Both the position numbers and the translations under genes were made by a program. Below the pieces are notes generated by a model, which had not been told where the DNA came from, made no database searches, and saw nothing but the letters and a program-made list of their open reading frames with translations. Source: Sutcliffiella horikoshii (GTDB lineage Bacteria > Bacillota > Bacilli > Bacillales > Bacillaceae_I). Taken from it: 64,000 nucleotides of DNA. The stretch lies in assembly GCA_001636495.1 (NCBI GenBank), contig KV440964.1, forward strand, positions 2,558,666-2,622,665, written 5' to 3'. Numbering within the stretch: the stretch's first letter is position 1; each line of letters opens with the position of its first letter. Below, piece after piece: positions 16,964-25,453 of this stretch.

Positions 16964-18091
16964 GTGAAAAGAATTTTCACTTTGGTAGTATTAGCAACAG
17001 TCATCGCCTATTCATTTTATAGTCCTGTTGGACCGGGCATGGCTTTGGCATTTGGTGACAAGGACGATACAGCACAATATCACGCACAAACATCCTTGGA
17101 TTCCCAGTATATTACGGATATGCCTTTGCCCAAAAGTATGATTAAAACCATTCGTAAAGGAAAGTGGGAAGAGATTCCCTACCCTGTCCCGCCGACAGAC
17201 ATCTTTATCAGTCTGAATGGAAAAAAAAGGTATGCCGTTGATCATCAATTGAACATTTATGATTTAAAAAATAATAAAGCAGTATTAGTACTACCCGAAA
17301 AAGCAGCACATCAATTGGCCAAAGATATGAAAAAACTCTACGGCAAGCATTATGGTGATCTTATCACCTGGAATGAAGCGAACAGTGCGTTACCTCGCTA
17401 CAGCAGTTTTACTGTACTTGATCTGGATACAGGTCGTACCTTTCAAGTACAAAGAAGAGCGGGATCTTATCATGCTGATGTTCAACCTTTAACAAATGAA
17501 GATACTAAAATAATGAAAGAAATTTACAGGGGAACGTGGAGCTGGGATCGGAGGGCAATTTTAATTTTATCGGAAGATCATAAGTATGCTGCCTCCATGC
17601 ATGGAATGCCACATGGAAAAGGAGCACTGCAAAATGGATTTCCGGGACATTTCTGCATTCATTTCCAGGACAGCATCACGCACAAATCAAGAAAGATGGA
17701 TCATGCGCACTCCATCATGATAAAAAAAGCGGCAGGCGAATGGCTGGATCACACGGAAAAGCTGTCACCATCTGAAATCGTGGATGCGACCGTCCTATCT
17801 ATCCATCAACACGACTGGTTCATTCTCGCGTCTGTTCTCGATGATCAAAACAGAGAGCTTCTGGATGAAAAGATTAGTTTTCTGGAAGAGATCGATCTTG
17901 TTAAAAGACTTTCTGACCTCCCTGAAACTCGTGACTATGATACGAAGCTATACTATCCAATCAATGTAAAGCTTTATATTCACAGAGACTCTAGCGGAAC
18001 GGAATCAAGGCATGTCACTTTCAAATTGTACAGAGGTTCTATAGAGGAGCCATGGACGTTGGACTTGGAAAATCTGATGGAACAATTATAA
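16964..18091 (+). CDS. Secreted or anchored protein with GHFCIHF domain, function unknown
   Basis: A 375-residue protein with an N-terminal signal or anchor (about 5-30). The middle part (about 145-240) contains HADVQPLTNEDT, SWDRRAILIL, AASMHGMPHG and GFPGHFCIHFQDSITH. I have seen this pattern in uncharacterised secreted Firmicutes proteins; the HG...CIH spacing faintly recalls L,D-transpeptidase HGCIR, but this is not a demonstrated homology. GTG start behind GGAGGGATGG. It is convergent with the next gene, sharing a terminator. Confidence 0.6.
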   Translation: MKRIFTLVVLATVIAYSFYSPVGPGMALAFGDKDDTAQYHAQTSLDSQYITDMPLPKSMIKTIRKGKWEEIPYPVPPTDIFISLNGKKRYAVDHQLNIYDLKNNKAVLVLPEKAAHQLAKDMKKLYGKHYGDLITWNEANSALPRYSSFTVLDLDTGRTFQVQRRAGSYHADVQPLTNEDTKIMKEIYRGTWSWDRRAILILSEDHKYAASMHGMPHGKGALQNGFPGHFCIHFQDSITHKSRKMDHAHSIMIKKAAGEWLDHTEKLSPSEIVDATVLSIHQHDWFILASVLDDQNRELLDEKISFLEEIDLVKRLSDLPETRDYDTKLYYPINVKLYIHRDSSGTESRHVTFKLYRGSIEEPWTLDLENLMEQL

Positions 18092-18121
18092 AAATAGAGG
18101 GAATATCCCCTCTATTTTTTC
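18089..18121. terminator. Bidirectional terminator between convergent genes
   Basis: AAAATAGAGGG and CCCTCTATTTT form an 11-bp stem with a short loop, with an A-run on one side and a T-run on the other. Confidence 0.9.
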
Positions 18122-18615
18122 CGTTTGGATTTAATTATCTCTATGGGAACCTTTGTGACAGAGTGTTGAGTCTCTTTAGCTATTCTTACTTCCACTATAC
18201 CGTCTTGATAACGTGCTTTTGAGCTATTTCCCTTAACTAGACAAGGGAGAGTGATTGTCTGTTTGTTTCCTGATGCAGGTATATTTTCAACGAATAAAGA
18301 TGTGGTATTATAAGAAGTTTTTAGCTGCTGAAGCTGCTCTTCGGATTTGACTGGAAAACGGATGAACACTTCATCATGTGTTTCAAACACTTTAGCTTCA
18401 AATGGGTTTGCTTTCTTCTGTTTCTTCTTTATTTGAGCGGTTTTCAAAAATTCCAATGATTGAGCAAAGAAATCTGTGGTGCCAAGCATTTGCGGATTGG
18501 GAGGGAGTTTCCCCTGCGTGGCTTTGGACATCCACTTTTCAATGTCAGACTGCTTGAATATATCCTGTTTCATGTAATCTTTAGGGAACGGAAACATCTT
18601 GTTCCACGGTAACAT
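18112..18615 (-). CDS. Hsp20/alpha-crystallin-like protein (possibly spore-associated)
   Basis: A 167-residue protein: a Pro/Trp-containing N-terminus (MLPWNKMFPFP), a Lys-rich linker, then a beta-sandwich-like C-terminal half (about 70-160, EVFIRFPVKSEEQL ... GIVEVRIAK). The end has the weak pattern of small heat-shock proteins, as in CotP-type coat proteins. The assignment is tentative because the sequence is divergent. The ATG at 18615 is preferred over 18630 since GGAGGTGG lies right before it. Confidence 0.5.
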   Translation of the reverse strand: MLPWNKMFPFPKDYMKQDIFKQSDIEKWMSKATQGKLPPNPQMLGTTDFFAQSLEFLKTAQIKKKQKKANPFEAKVFETHDEVFIRFPVKSEEQLQQLKTSYNTTSLFVENIPASGNKQTITLPCLVKGNSSKARYQDGIVEVRIAKETQHSVTKVPIEIIKSKRKK

Positions 18616-18689
18616 TTTATCCACCTCCAAAGAACCTAAACTACTTTAGAATATTCTTCTCACTCAGGAAGTGTTAAGGATGCTTTTGG

Positions 18690-18718
18690 TTGACGTCTAT
18701 TTGTTTTTGCCCTATACT
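18690..18718 (+). promoter_or_regulatory. Sigma-A promoter of mhqD
   Basis: TTGACG at 18690-18695, exactly 17 bp spacer, TATACT at 18713-18718. The predicted start of transcription is inside the adjacent MhqR-type operator. Confidence 0.8.
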
Positions 18719-18724
18719 AAAATA

Positions 18725-18740
18725 ATCTCGAATTCAAGAT
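18725..18740. promoter_or_regulatory. MhqR-type operator
   Basis: ATCTCGAATTCAAGAT is an inverted repeat with one mismatch. It matches the operator reported for the MarR-family repressor MhqR of B. subtilis (tATCTcgaatTcgAGATa), which controls mhqNOP, azoR2 and mhqED. It overlaps the predicted +1 of the mhqD promoter, a typical repressor position. Confidence 0.8.
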
Positions 18741-18770
18741 AATATTTATGTATCCAAGGAGGTAATGATC

Positions 18771-19364
18771 ATGAAGCATATTTTTAAAAAAGGTTCTGAC
18801 CGTGTATTGCTTCTTTTACACGGAACAGGGGGAACGGAGCAGGACTTGCTTCCATTGGCAGAAATGCTTGATTCTGATGCTTCCATACTCAGCGTAAGAG
18901 GAAATGTCTCAGAAAATGGGATGCCCCGCTTTTTCAGAAGGCTCTCGGAGGGTGTATTTGATGAAGAAGATTTGATTTTCCGGACAAAAGAGTTACATGA
19001 ATTCCTTGATGAAGCAGCAGGAAAATACGGATTCAAGCGCGCCAACGTTATTGCGGTCGGGTATTCAAATGGTGCCAATATTGCAGGTAGCCTTATTTTC
19101 CATTATGAGAATGCTTTAAAAGCGGCTATTTTGTATCACCCGATGGTTCCAAGAAGAGGTGTAGAGTTGCCTAATTTAAGCAAGATACCAGTCTTTATTG
19201 GTGCAGGTAAAAATGATCCTATTTGTCCCGCGGCAGAAACGGAAGAACTGACCAACATTCTTGAAGCGGCGGGATCCAAGGTAGAAGTCCATTGGGAATA
19301 TCAAGGGCATCAGTTAACACACTCAGAAGTCCAAGCTTCGAAAAAATGGTATGAAACAATTTGA
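18771..19364 (+). CDS. mhqD: Alpha/beta hydrolase MhqD (YodD)
   Basis: A 197-residue carboxylesterase/dienelactone-hydrolase-like enzyme. Catalytic triad: Ser in GYSNGA (about residue 104), Asp in GAGKNDPICP, His in GHQLTHSE; the oxyanion region is LLLLHGTGGTEQDLL. MhqD belongs to the quinone/methylhydroquinone detoxification regulon of Bacillus. The ATG at 18771 lies 8 nt after AAGGAGG; the earlier ATG (18765) is too close. Regulation by MhqR is suggested by the upstream operator. The mhqE dioxygenase partner is not next to it here. Confidence 0.88.
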   Translation: MKHIFKKGSDRVLLLLHGTGGTEQDLLPLAEMLDSDASILSVRGNVSENGMPRFFRRLSEGVFDEEDLIFRTKELHEFLDEAAGKYGFKRANVIAVGYSNGANIAGSLIFHYENALKAAILYHPMVPRRGVELPNLSKIPVFIGAGKNDPICPAAETEELTNILEAAGSKVEVHWEYQGHQLTHSEVQASKKWYETI

Positions 19365-19517
19365 TGCAAGTAAGGAGTGGAATCTCAGGTTTCGCTCCTT
19401 TTCATATGTTACATTCAAATTGTAATCAATAATTGAGCAAACCATTTTCTTTCATTGCCTACATATATTAAACTTAAGAAAGAAATAAAATCTGTACATA
19501 ACCTCTGGAGGAATAAA

Positions 19518-19859
19518 ATGAAGCTTATTGACCAAAATCATGTGCAAGCTGAATTAAATAAGCTTATCGATTTAAAAGTCTTCGTGCATTTGGAAACAAC
19601 CAATGGTGCATATGCCGGTCATCATAATACCGGCCTTGCAGTAGGAGCATTCATCCGTAATGTCCCATTGCAATTTGAGCGTGCAAAAATAGTGGGTAAC
19701 AGCCCTTATCGAGTAGGACTGAAACTGGCGCATGGTTGGATTTATGCGGAAGGAGTCACCCATTACGAAGTGGATAACAAAGGACGCCTTCTCCTTGCAG
19801 GTCTAAATCCAGAAGGAAAACTGGCGGTAGCTTTACAAATTAGCCAGGAGCCATTTTAA
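19518..19859 (+). CDS. yojF: YojF family protein (DUF1806)
   Basis: A 113-residue protein matching YojF: NKLIDLKVFVHLETTNGAYA near the N-terminus and GWIYAEGVTHYEVDNKGRLLLAGL in the second half. Function unknown, but it is almost always just upstream of bshB2 and overlaps or abuts it, suggesting an accessory role in bacillithiol metabolism. SD GGAGG precedes ATG 19518; the frame upstream to 19455 has no SD. Confidence 0.9.
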   Translation: MKLIDQNHVQAELNKLIDLKVFVHLETTNGAYAGHHNTGLAVGAFIRNVPLQFERAKIVGNSPYRVGLKLAHGWIYAEGVTHYEVDNKGRLLLAGLNPEGKLAVALQISQEPF

Positions 19860-19871
19860 GTGAGGGGTGAG

Positions 19872-20543
19872 ATGAAAATGGAAGCAGAAAAACACGTGTT
19901 AGTCGTATTCCCTCATCCAGATGATGAAGCATTCAGCTCATCAGGTACTATCAAGCTCTTTACACAAAGCGGAGTTCCCGTTACATATTTGTGTGGCACT
20001 CTTGGACAGATGGGGCGAAACCTAGGCAATCCTCTTTTTGCTAACCGCGAAACATTGCCAGAGGTCCGTAGAAAAGAACTATTAGAAGCATGCAAGGTGA
20101 TGGGAATCGAGGATTTACGGATGCTTGGTCTGCATGATAAAACCCTAGAATTTGAAGATGAGGAATATCTTGCTGATATTGTAGAGGAAGCATTGGTAGA
20201 GTTGAAGCCAAGCTTGGTTCTCACCTTCTACCCTGGCCATGGGGTACATCCGGATCATGATGCTATGAGCAATGCAGTCGCAATAGCTGTTAGGAGACTT
20301 CCGGAACAGGAGAGGCCAACTGTATACGGGAAGGCAATATTGAAAAATAGTGTCGAGCTAATAGGCAAACCTGATGTGACCATCGATATCCGCTCAGTTG
20401 CAGAAGAAAAGCTGAAAGCCATCAAAGCACACAAGTCCCAAACAAGTGGATGGGTGGAGTTGATGGAAAAGCAATTGAAGGAAAACGCTCCTGAAATTGA
20501 GGATTGGTTATACCGGGAAACGTTTTGGACATATAAAGTGTAA
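19872..20543 (+). CDS. bshB2: Bacillithiol biosynthesis deacetylase BshB2
   Basis: A PIG-L/LmbE-type zinc deacetylase that removes the acetyl group from GlcNAc-malate in bacillithiol synthesis. About 224 residues; zinc motif PHPDDEAF at the N-terminus (about residues 14-21) and HPDHDA about residue 120. It follows yojF with its SD GAGGGGTGAG right at the yojF stop, so the two are coupled. ATG 19872 is chosen over GTG 19860 because the SD lies between them; ATG 19878 is also possible. Confidence 0.92.
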   Translation: MKMEAEKHVLVVFPHPDDEAFSSSGTIKLFTQSGVPVTYLCGTLGQMGRNLGNPLFANRETLPEVRRKELLEACKVMGIEDLRMLGLHDKTLEFEDEEYLADIVEEALVELKPSLVLTFYPGHGVHPDHDAMSNAVAIAVRRLPEQERPTVYGKAILKNSVELIGKPDVTIDIRSVAEEKLKAIKAHKSQTSGWVELMEKQLKENAPEIEDWLYRETFWTYKV

Positions 20544-20544
20544 G

Positions 20545-20578
20545 AAAAATCAGGAGATGAGGTCTCCTGATTTTTTTA
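20545..20578 (+). terminator. Terminator after bshB2
   Basis: AAAATCAGGAGA and TCTCCTGATTTT form a 12-bp stem with a 5-nt loop and a T-run. Confidence 0.92.
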
Positions 20579-20638
20579 TTGGTTTGGAGATTATAATTGA
20601 ACTTTGAAATATTGTTCATGTTAATTCTTCGCAGGCGT

Positions 20639-20794
20639 TATGAAGACCTCAGTGACAAAGAAAAAGGGAGAGGAAGGTCCTCATAGACGGTATGAAGACC
20701 TCTGTGACGAAGAAAAAGTAGGAGAGAAGTCTTCATAGACGGTATGAAGACCTCTGTGACGAAGAAAAAGAAGGAGAGAGGTCCTCATCGCCAG
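20639..20794. repeat. 52-bp tandem repeat array 1 (three units)
   Basis: Three units begin with TATGAAGACCTC at 20639, 20691 and 20743, an exact 52-bp period. Each contains the pattern ATGAAGACCTC - (T/A)GTGACRAAGAAAAAG - GAGAG - GGTCCTCAT, whose outer parts are complementary, so each unit can fold into a hairpin. The same unit occurs at 32.2 kb (reverse) and 37.3 kb. It lies in the gap between bshB2 and paaK; the rest of that gap holds a weak paaK promoter (TTGACA 20839). Confidence 0.95.
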
Positions 20795-20946
20795 CCTCTG
20801 CTTTTTAATTACTAAGAAAGAATCTTCAGAATTATCAGTTGACATTTCTTGCCTTCAAGGTTATTTTAATGATGTTGAACAATATTACATATTGTATGGT
20901 GTCGGAATAAATTCGTTATATTAAAAAAGTGAAAGGGGAAATATCG

Positions 20947-22266
20947 ATGATCTTACATGATTCTGAAACTCTATCTTTATCAGAGATGCAACTCCTTCAA
21001 TCCTCCAGGTTGAGAGACACCATACAGAAAGTCTTTCAACATGTTCCTTTTTACAGACAAAAGATAACTAACTTAACTATCACACCTTCAGATATTCAAA
21101 CCACCCACGATATTCAAAAACTACCTTTTACCACTAAAAAAGAACTGCGCGAGAACTATCCATTCGGATTATTTGCTATCCCGCGTAATCAAATAACAAG
21201 ACTTCATGCCTCCTCTGGAACCAGCGGCAAGCCTACAGTTGTCGCCTATTCCCAAGAAGATATCAATATGTGGAGTGATATTGCAGCACGTGCCATTTCA
21301 ATGGCGGGAGGAAAGAAAGGAGACATTCTTCATAATGCCTACGGTTATGGCCTTTTTACAGGAGGACTGGGACTGCATTATGGCAGTGAAAAACTTGGGA
21401 TGATTACAGTGCCGGTTTCTGGAGGAAATACAGATAGGCAAATCCAATTAATTCAGGATTTTAAGCCTTCGGTCATTTGTGGGACACCTTCCTATGTGCT
21501 GAACATTGCTGACAGGATGATAGCTTTAGGCATTAATTCAAAAGAGAATTCTTTACAGTATGGAATTTTCGGAGCAGAGCCTTGGTCGGAAGAGATGAGA
21601 AGAACTTTGGAAGATAAATTATCAATCAAGGCGTGTGATATATACGGATTAAGTGAAGTGATTGGTCCTGGTGTGGCAATGGAATGTCACGAGGCGCAGG
21701 ATGGTCTGCATGTTGCGGAAGATCATTTTTATGTAGAAGTGATTGATCCTAAAACTCTGGAATTATTACCAGATGGGGAAGTAGGAGAGCTTGTATTTAC
21801 GAGTCTTACAAAGCAAGCCATGCCAATCATTCGTTACAGAACCGGTGATATAGCTTCTATAAAAAGAGAGAAATGTGTTTGCGGACGCACGACAACGAAA
21901 ATGTCGAGAGTCAAAGGAAGAGTAGATGATATGTTAATTATTCGAGGGGTAAATATCTTTCCTTCCGAGATCGAACATACATTATTACAAATTAAAGATT
22001 TAGCACCACATTATCAGATCTTCGTATCGCGAGAGAAAAGCTTAGATTCTGTAGAGGTTCAGGTAGAAATGCAAGCGCATACATTTTTACGGACAGACGC
22101 AGCAAATAGACAGGATGAAATAAGACTTATTGAACAAAAAATAGAATATGATCTCAAGACAAAATGCTTGATTAATGTGAAAGCAAGCGTTGTTGAACCG
22201 CGAACAATACCCCGCTCTGAAGGGAAAGCGGTACGTATTGTCGACACAAGGTTTTCTCACGCTTAA
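20947..22266 (+). CDS. paaK: Phenylacetate-CoA ligase
   Basis: An ATP-dependent adenylate-forming enzyme activating phenylacetate to phenylacetyl-CoA. The 439-residue length is usual. Motifs: SSGTSGKPTVVAYS (ATP/phosphate loop), YGLSEVIGPGVA, YRTGDIA, and the C-terminal GRVDDMLIIRGVNIFPSE with the hinge. ATG 20947 has GGGG 8 nt upstream. It is the first gene of the paa group and is separated from paaA by a promoter-operator, so it may be transcribed on its own or together with it. Confidence 0.95.
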   Translation: MILHDSETLSLSEMQLLQSSRLRDTIQKVFQHVPFYRQKITNLTITPSDIQTTHDIQKLPFTTKKELRENYPFGLFAIPRNQITRLHASSGTSGKPTVVAYSQEDINMWSDIAARAISMAGGKKGDILHNAYGYGLFTGGLGLHYGSEKLGMITVPVSGGNTDRQIQLIQDFKPSVICGTPSYVLNIADRMIALGINSKENSLQYGIFGAEPWSEEMRRTLEDKLSIKACDIYGLSEVIGPGVAMECHEAQDGLHVAEDHFYVEVIDPKTLELLPDGEVGELVFTSLTKQAMPIIRYRTGDIASIKREKCVCGRTTTKMSRVKGRVDDMLIIRGVNIFPSEIEHTLLQIKDLAPHYQIFVSREKSLDSVEVQVEMQAHTFLRTDAANRQDEIRLIEQKIEYDLKTKCLINVKASVVEPRTIPRSEGKAVRIVDTRFSHA

Positions 22267-22286
22267 AAAGTTCAGAACTTTCTGTG

Positions 22287-22334
22287 TTGAAAAACGTATA
22301 ACATTATATTATAATGACGTTAAATAAACGTTAT
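22287..22334 (+). promoter_or_regulatory. paaA operon promoter with CGTT-N5-AACG operator
   Basis: TTGAAA (22287-22292), 17 bp, TATAAT (22310-22315), then the inverted repeat ACGTTAAATAAACGTTAT at 22317-22334 over the predicted start of transcription. The same repeat is found after the -10 of two other promoters in this window (34253 and 37787). Confidence 0.8.
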
Positions 22335-22354
22335 AGAAATAGGAGGCGGCGAAA

Positions 22355-23323
22355 ATGACCAACTCATTATCGTTTGACCGCTTGACGGAAGAAGAGAAAC
22401 ATGAGCATTTTATGCAGCGTATCCAGGCTGGGGAAAAGATTGAAGCAGACGATTGGATGCCGGAAGAATATCGTAAAACATTAATTAAACTGATCTCGAT
22501 GCATGCAATCAGCGAAATAATGGGAGCGCTTCCAGAAAAGGAATGGGTACCAAAAGCTCCTACTCTAAAAAGAAAGCTTGGGATCATGGCTAAAGTTCAA
22601 GATGAAATGGGCCATGGACAGCTGCTGTTACGAGTTGCGGAAGATTTGATGGAACCTTACGGAAAATCCCGTGAAGAAATAATGCAAGATTTATTTTCAG
22701 GAGATTTAAAGTTTCATAATGTTTTTCATATGGAAGCACCAACATGGGGCGATGCAGGTCTTATCGGCTGGCTTGTTGACGGGGCTGCCATCATATCGCA
22801 GACGAATATGCTAGATGCATCCTATGGACCTTATGCGAGAGCGCTAAAGAGGATATGTGCAGAAGAAGTTTTTCATGCTCAACACGGCGAAGCTATTATT
22901 ATGGCACTTGCAGAAGGAACAGAAGAACAAAGAAATATGATACAAGATTCCATTAATCGCTGGTGGGAAGCTTTGTTAATGTTCTTTGGACCGGCAGATG
23001 CCTCAACTACTGGTACTTCAAAGCAAGATATTACGATGAAATATAATATCCGCACCAAAAGCAATGAAGAACTTCGCCAAGACTTTTTCACCAAATACAT
23101 TCCGAGAGTGTTATCGCTTGGCCTAACATTGCCGGATGAAACGATGCATTATGATGAAAAAGAAGAAAAATGGATTTATAAACAACCGAATTGGAACAAC
23201 TTTAAAGATATTATCAGAAATAAAGGTCCTAAATCACAGGATCGCCTGAGATTAAGAATAATAGCACATGAAAATAATGCATGGGTTCGCGAAGCGTTAA
23301 GCTCCGAAACATCAGCAGGATGA
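22355..23323 (+). CDS. paaA: 1,2-phenylacetyl-CoA epoxidase, subunit PaaA
   Basis: Catalytic diiron subunit of the ring-epoxidising monooxygenase acting on phenylacetyl-CoA. 322 residues, ferritin-like; carboxylate/His ligands lie in DEMGHGQ and in AEEVFHAQHGE. SD AGGAGGCGG before the ATG. First gene of paaABCD, which form a tight run. Confidence 0.96.
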   Translation: MTNSLSFDRLTEEEKHEHFMQRIQAGEKIEADDWMPEEYRKTLIKLISMHAISEIMGALPEKEWVPKAPTLKRKLGIMAKVQDEMGHGQLLLRVAEDLMEPYGKSREEIMQDLFSGDLKFHNVFHMEAPTWGDAGLIGWLVDGAAIISQTNMLDASYGPYARALKRICAEEVFHAQHGEAIIMALAEGTEEQRNMIQDSINRWWEALLMFFGPADASTTGTSKQDITMKYNIRTKSNEELRQDFFTKYIPRVLSLGLTLPDETMHYDEKEEKWIYKQPNWNNFKDIIRNKGPKSQDRLRLRIIAHENNAWVREALSSETSAG

Positions 23324-23340
23324 GGGGAGGAGCTAAGGAA

Positions 23341-23688
23341 TTGAGTACAAAAGGCTTTTATAAAGAATTTGAAGTGTTTAGTAAGAGAACCCATACGGCT
23401 CCAATGCAATATCAGTTCAGTCTACTTGCTCCCAACGAAGAGATTGCGCTTGTCATGGCACAAGAAAACTTCATGAGACGTGAGCCTGCCGTGGATATTT
23501 GGGTGGTGCAACGAGGCGATATCCGAAAAATGTCTCAAGAAGAACGTCAATCTTTGCAGAGAATTGACAACAAGGACTACCGAAACACGAAAGGCTATGG
23601 ATATTTGAAGAAAAAATGGCGTCACTATGAACAGGGGATGCTTGATGAGCAGGAAATCATGTCTTGGGGAGGGAAGAAAAAAGGATGA
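23341..23688 (+). CDS. paaB: 1,2-phenylacetyl-CoA epoxidase, subunit PaaB
   Basis: Small bridging subunit of the epoxidase complex, 115 residues. It begins FYKEFEVFSKRTHTAPMQYQ, contains ALVMAQENFMRREPAVDIWVV, and ends in a basic tail. TTG 23341 is taken as start because a GGGGAGGAG SD is located 9 nt upstream and the family N-terminus begins here; a longer frame reaching 23281 lies within paaA. Confidence 0.92.
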   Translation: MSTKGFYKEFEVFSKRTHTAPMQYQFSLLAPNEEIALVMAQENFMRREPAVDIWVVQRGDIRKMSQEERQSLQRIDNKDYRNTKGYGYLKKKWRHYEQGMLDEQEIMSWGGKKKG

Positions 23689-24506
23689 ATATAGCAACGA
23701 TAGAAGAAGCCAAAAGAGATGCATCCTATTACAAGGCCCTAACAGCGTTATTATATCAACTGGCCGACGACGATTTTATCATTGCCTACAGGGGATCGGA
23801 ATGGCTGGGCCTTGCGCCGCATATTGAAGAGGATGTTGCATTTTCTTCCATAAACCAAGATACGATGGGGCATGCCGCCATGTACTACCAATTGCTTGAG
23901 GATCTCGGCGAAGGGGACATGAATGCACTTGCACATGGAAGAACAGCCGCAGATAGAGTGAACGCAGTTCTTTTGGAAAAAGTAAATGGTTCCGGGACCT
24001 ATCTCACCGAACCGAAATATGATTGGGCCTATACCGTAGTAAGACATTATTTTTACACACAGGCCAAGAAAATTAAAGTGGAGGCATTGAAAAACTCCTC
24101 CTATGAACCTCTGAAACATGTGGCAGTAAAGGTGAATATGGAACTTTATTATCACTTGTTACACTGGAGAACTTGGTTCAGACAGTTGTGTACAGCTAAT
24201 GGTGAAGCTAAGACCAGGATGAAAGCAGCCATTGATAGAGTTGTAGAAGAATTTGATGGTGTCCTTTCCTTGGGGCCAATTGTTGTTCAAATTACACAAC
24301 ACCAACTAATAGATTCAGAGGAAGATATTCGCCTTCGCTTTACTGAAGAGATGACAACTATGTTTGAAAAAGTGGGAATGACTTTTCCAGATAATATGGG
24401 AATGAAAAGTGGCAATGGCAGACAAGGTGAACATACCAAGGATTTGGAAGACGCCCTTTTGACGCTTAGCGAAGTCTATAGTAGCAATCCAGCTGCTGTA
24501 TGGTAA
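23685..24506 (+). CDS. paaC: 1,2-phenylacetyl-CoA epoxidase, subunit PaaC
   Basis: Structural ferritin-like partner of PaaA, 273 residues. Typical stretches: LLYQLADDDFIIAYRGSEWLGLAPHIEEDVAFSS and QDTMGHAAMYY, with VKVNMELYYHLLHWRTW. The ATG at 23685 overlaps the paaB stop (ATGA), so the two are translationally coupled; the frame before it is inside paaB. Confidence 0.95.
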   Translation: MNIATIEEAKRDASYYKALTALLYQLADDDFIIAYRGSEWLGLAPHIEEDVAFSSINQDTMGHAAMYYQLLEDLGEGDMNALAHGRTAADRVNAVLLEKVNGSGTYLTEPKYDWAYTVVRHYFYTQAKKIKVEALKNSSYEPLKHVAVKVNMELYYHLLHWRTWFRQLCTANGEAKTRMKAAIDRVVEEFDGVLSLGPIVVQITQHQLIDSEEDIRLRFTEEMTTMFEKVGMTFPDNMGMKSGNGRQGEHTKDLEDALLTLSEVYSSNPAAVW

Positions 24507-24548
24507 GACAAATCACCTTTTAGCCTAACAAAAAGGAATGATGACATC

Positions 24549-25040
24549 ATGCAGGAAGAAGCAATTTTAATGAAGGTTTGGGATGCCCTGCAGCATGTAA
24601 AGGATCCTGAAATAGATTCCGTCAGCGTAGTGGATCTCGGAATGGTGGAAGCAATTGATGTAAACAATCAGGAAGTGACCATACAGATGCTGCCTACATT
24701 CATGGGGTGTCCAGCCCTTGATATCATAAAAAAGAATGTAGAAAACGAGATGGATAATTTAAAAGAATTTCAAAAGGTGACTGTTCAATTCATTTATCAG
24801 CCTCCCTGGACTTCTGACCGCATTACTGAACAAGGCAGAAGTCATTTGAAAGAATTTGGGATTGCACCGCCACCTATAATAGATGCTTCCGGGGAATGGC
24901 ATGTGGATTGCCCTTATTGCGGATCGACTTATACAACATTAGATAACATCTTTGGCCCCACCGCCTGCAGGAGCATTCTCTATTGCAAAGGTTGTAAAAA
25001 CCCTTTTGAAGCAATGAAACCTGTTTCCACCATGATGTAA
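24549..25040 (+). CDS. paaD: 1,2-phenylacetyl-CoA epoxidase assembly protein PaaD
   Basis: A MIP18/SufT-type protein thought to help build the metal centres of the Paa monooxygenase. 163 residues: N-terminal DUF59 domain (VKDPEIDSVSVVDLGMV ... PTFMGCPALD, Cys about residue 56) and a C-terminal zinc ribbon with CPYC and CKGC. Spacing of 42 bp after paaC keeps it in the operon. No paaE reductase gene follows. Confidence 0.93.
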   Translation: MQEEAILMKVWDALQHVKDPEIDSVSVVDLGMVEAIDVNNQEVTIQMLPTFMGCPALDIIKKNVENEMDNLKEFQKVTVQFIYQPPWTSDRITEQGRSHLKEFGIAPPPIIDASGEWHVDCPYCGSTYTTLDNIFGPTACRSILYCKGCKNPFEAMKPVSTMM

Positions 25041-25144
25041 GTACCAATGCCTAACAGAGAAAACGCTGTCAGGCGATTACATAAATAACTGGCCTGATAA
25101 AACCCCAGCGGTTTATTGAGAGCCCATAAAAGGAGAGATTTGGA

Positions 25145-25453
25145 ATGGTAAAATTAATCGCGCTTTACAAACACCCGGAAAACAAGGAAGCTTTCGATCA
25201 GCACTATTTCGACACACATGCACCTATCACTGCTAAAATCCCTGGCCTACGCAAAATGGAAGTAACGAAAGTAGTAGGCAGTCCAATGGGCGGTGAAGGC
25301 AAGTACTATTTAATGTGTGAAATGTATTACGACAGCCATGACGCGTTAAAGCAAGCAATGAGAACGGATGAAGCGAAAGCATCTGGAAAGGATCTAATGA
25401 GCTTTGCCGGTAATCTTGTCACTTTGATGATTGGTGAAGAAGTGAATGAGTAA
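25145..25453 (+). CDS. EthD family protein
   Basis: A 102-residue ferredoxin-like alpha+beta protein: VKLIALYKHPENKEAFDQHYFDTHAP is the EthD signature, with conserved His residues. EthD proteins act with oxygenases or as small isomerase/cyclase-like enzymes. It starts behind AAGGAGAG and ends 8 bp inside the next gene, so it is an operon member. Its role in phenylacetate breakdown is undetermined. The 104-bp gap before it contains an imperfect stem (GCCTAACAG/CTGTCAGGC). Confidence 0.85.
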   Translation: MVKLIALYKHPENKEAFDQHYFDTHAPITAKIPGLRKMEVTKVVGSPMGGEGKYYLMCEMYYDSHDALKQAMRTDEAKASGKDLMSFAGNLVTLMIGEEVNE

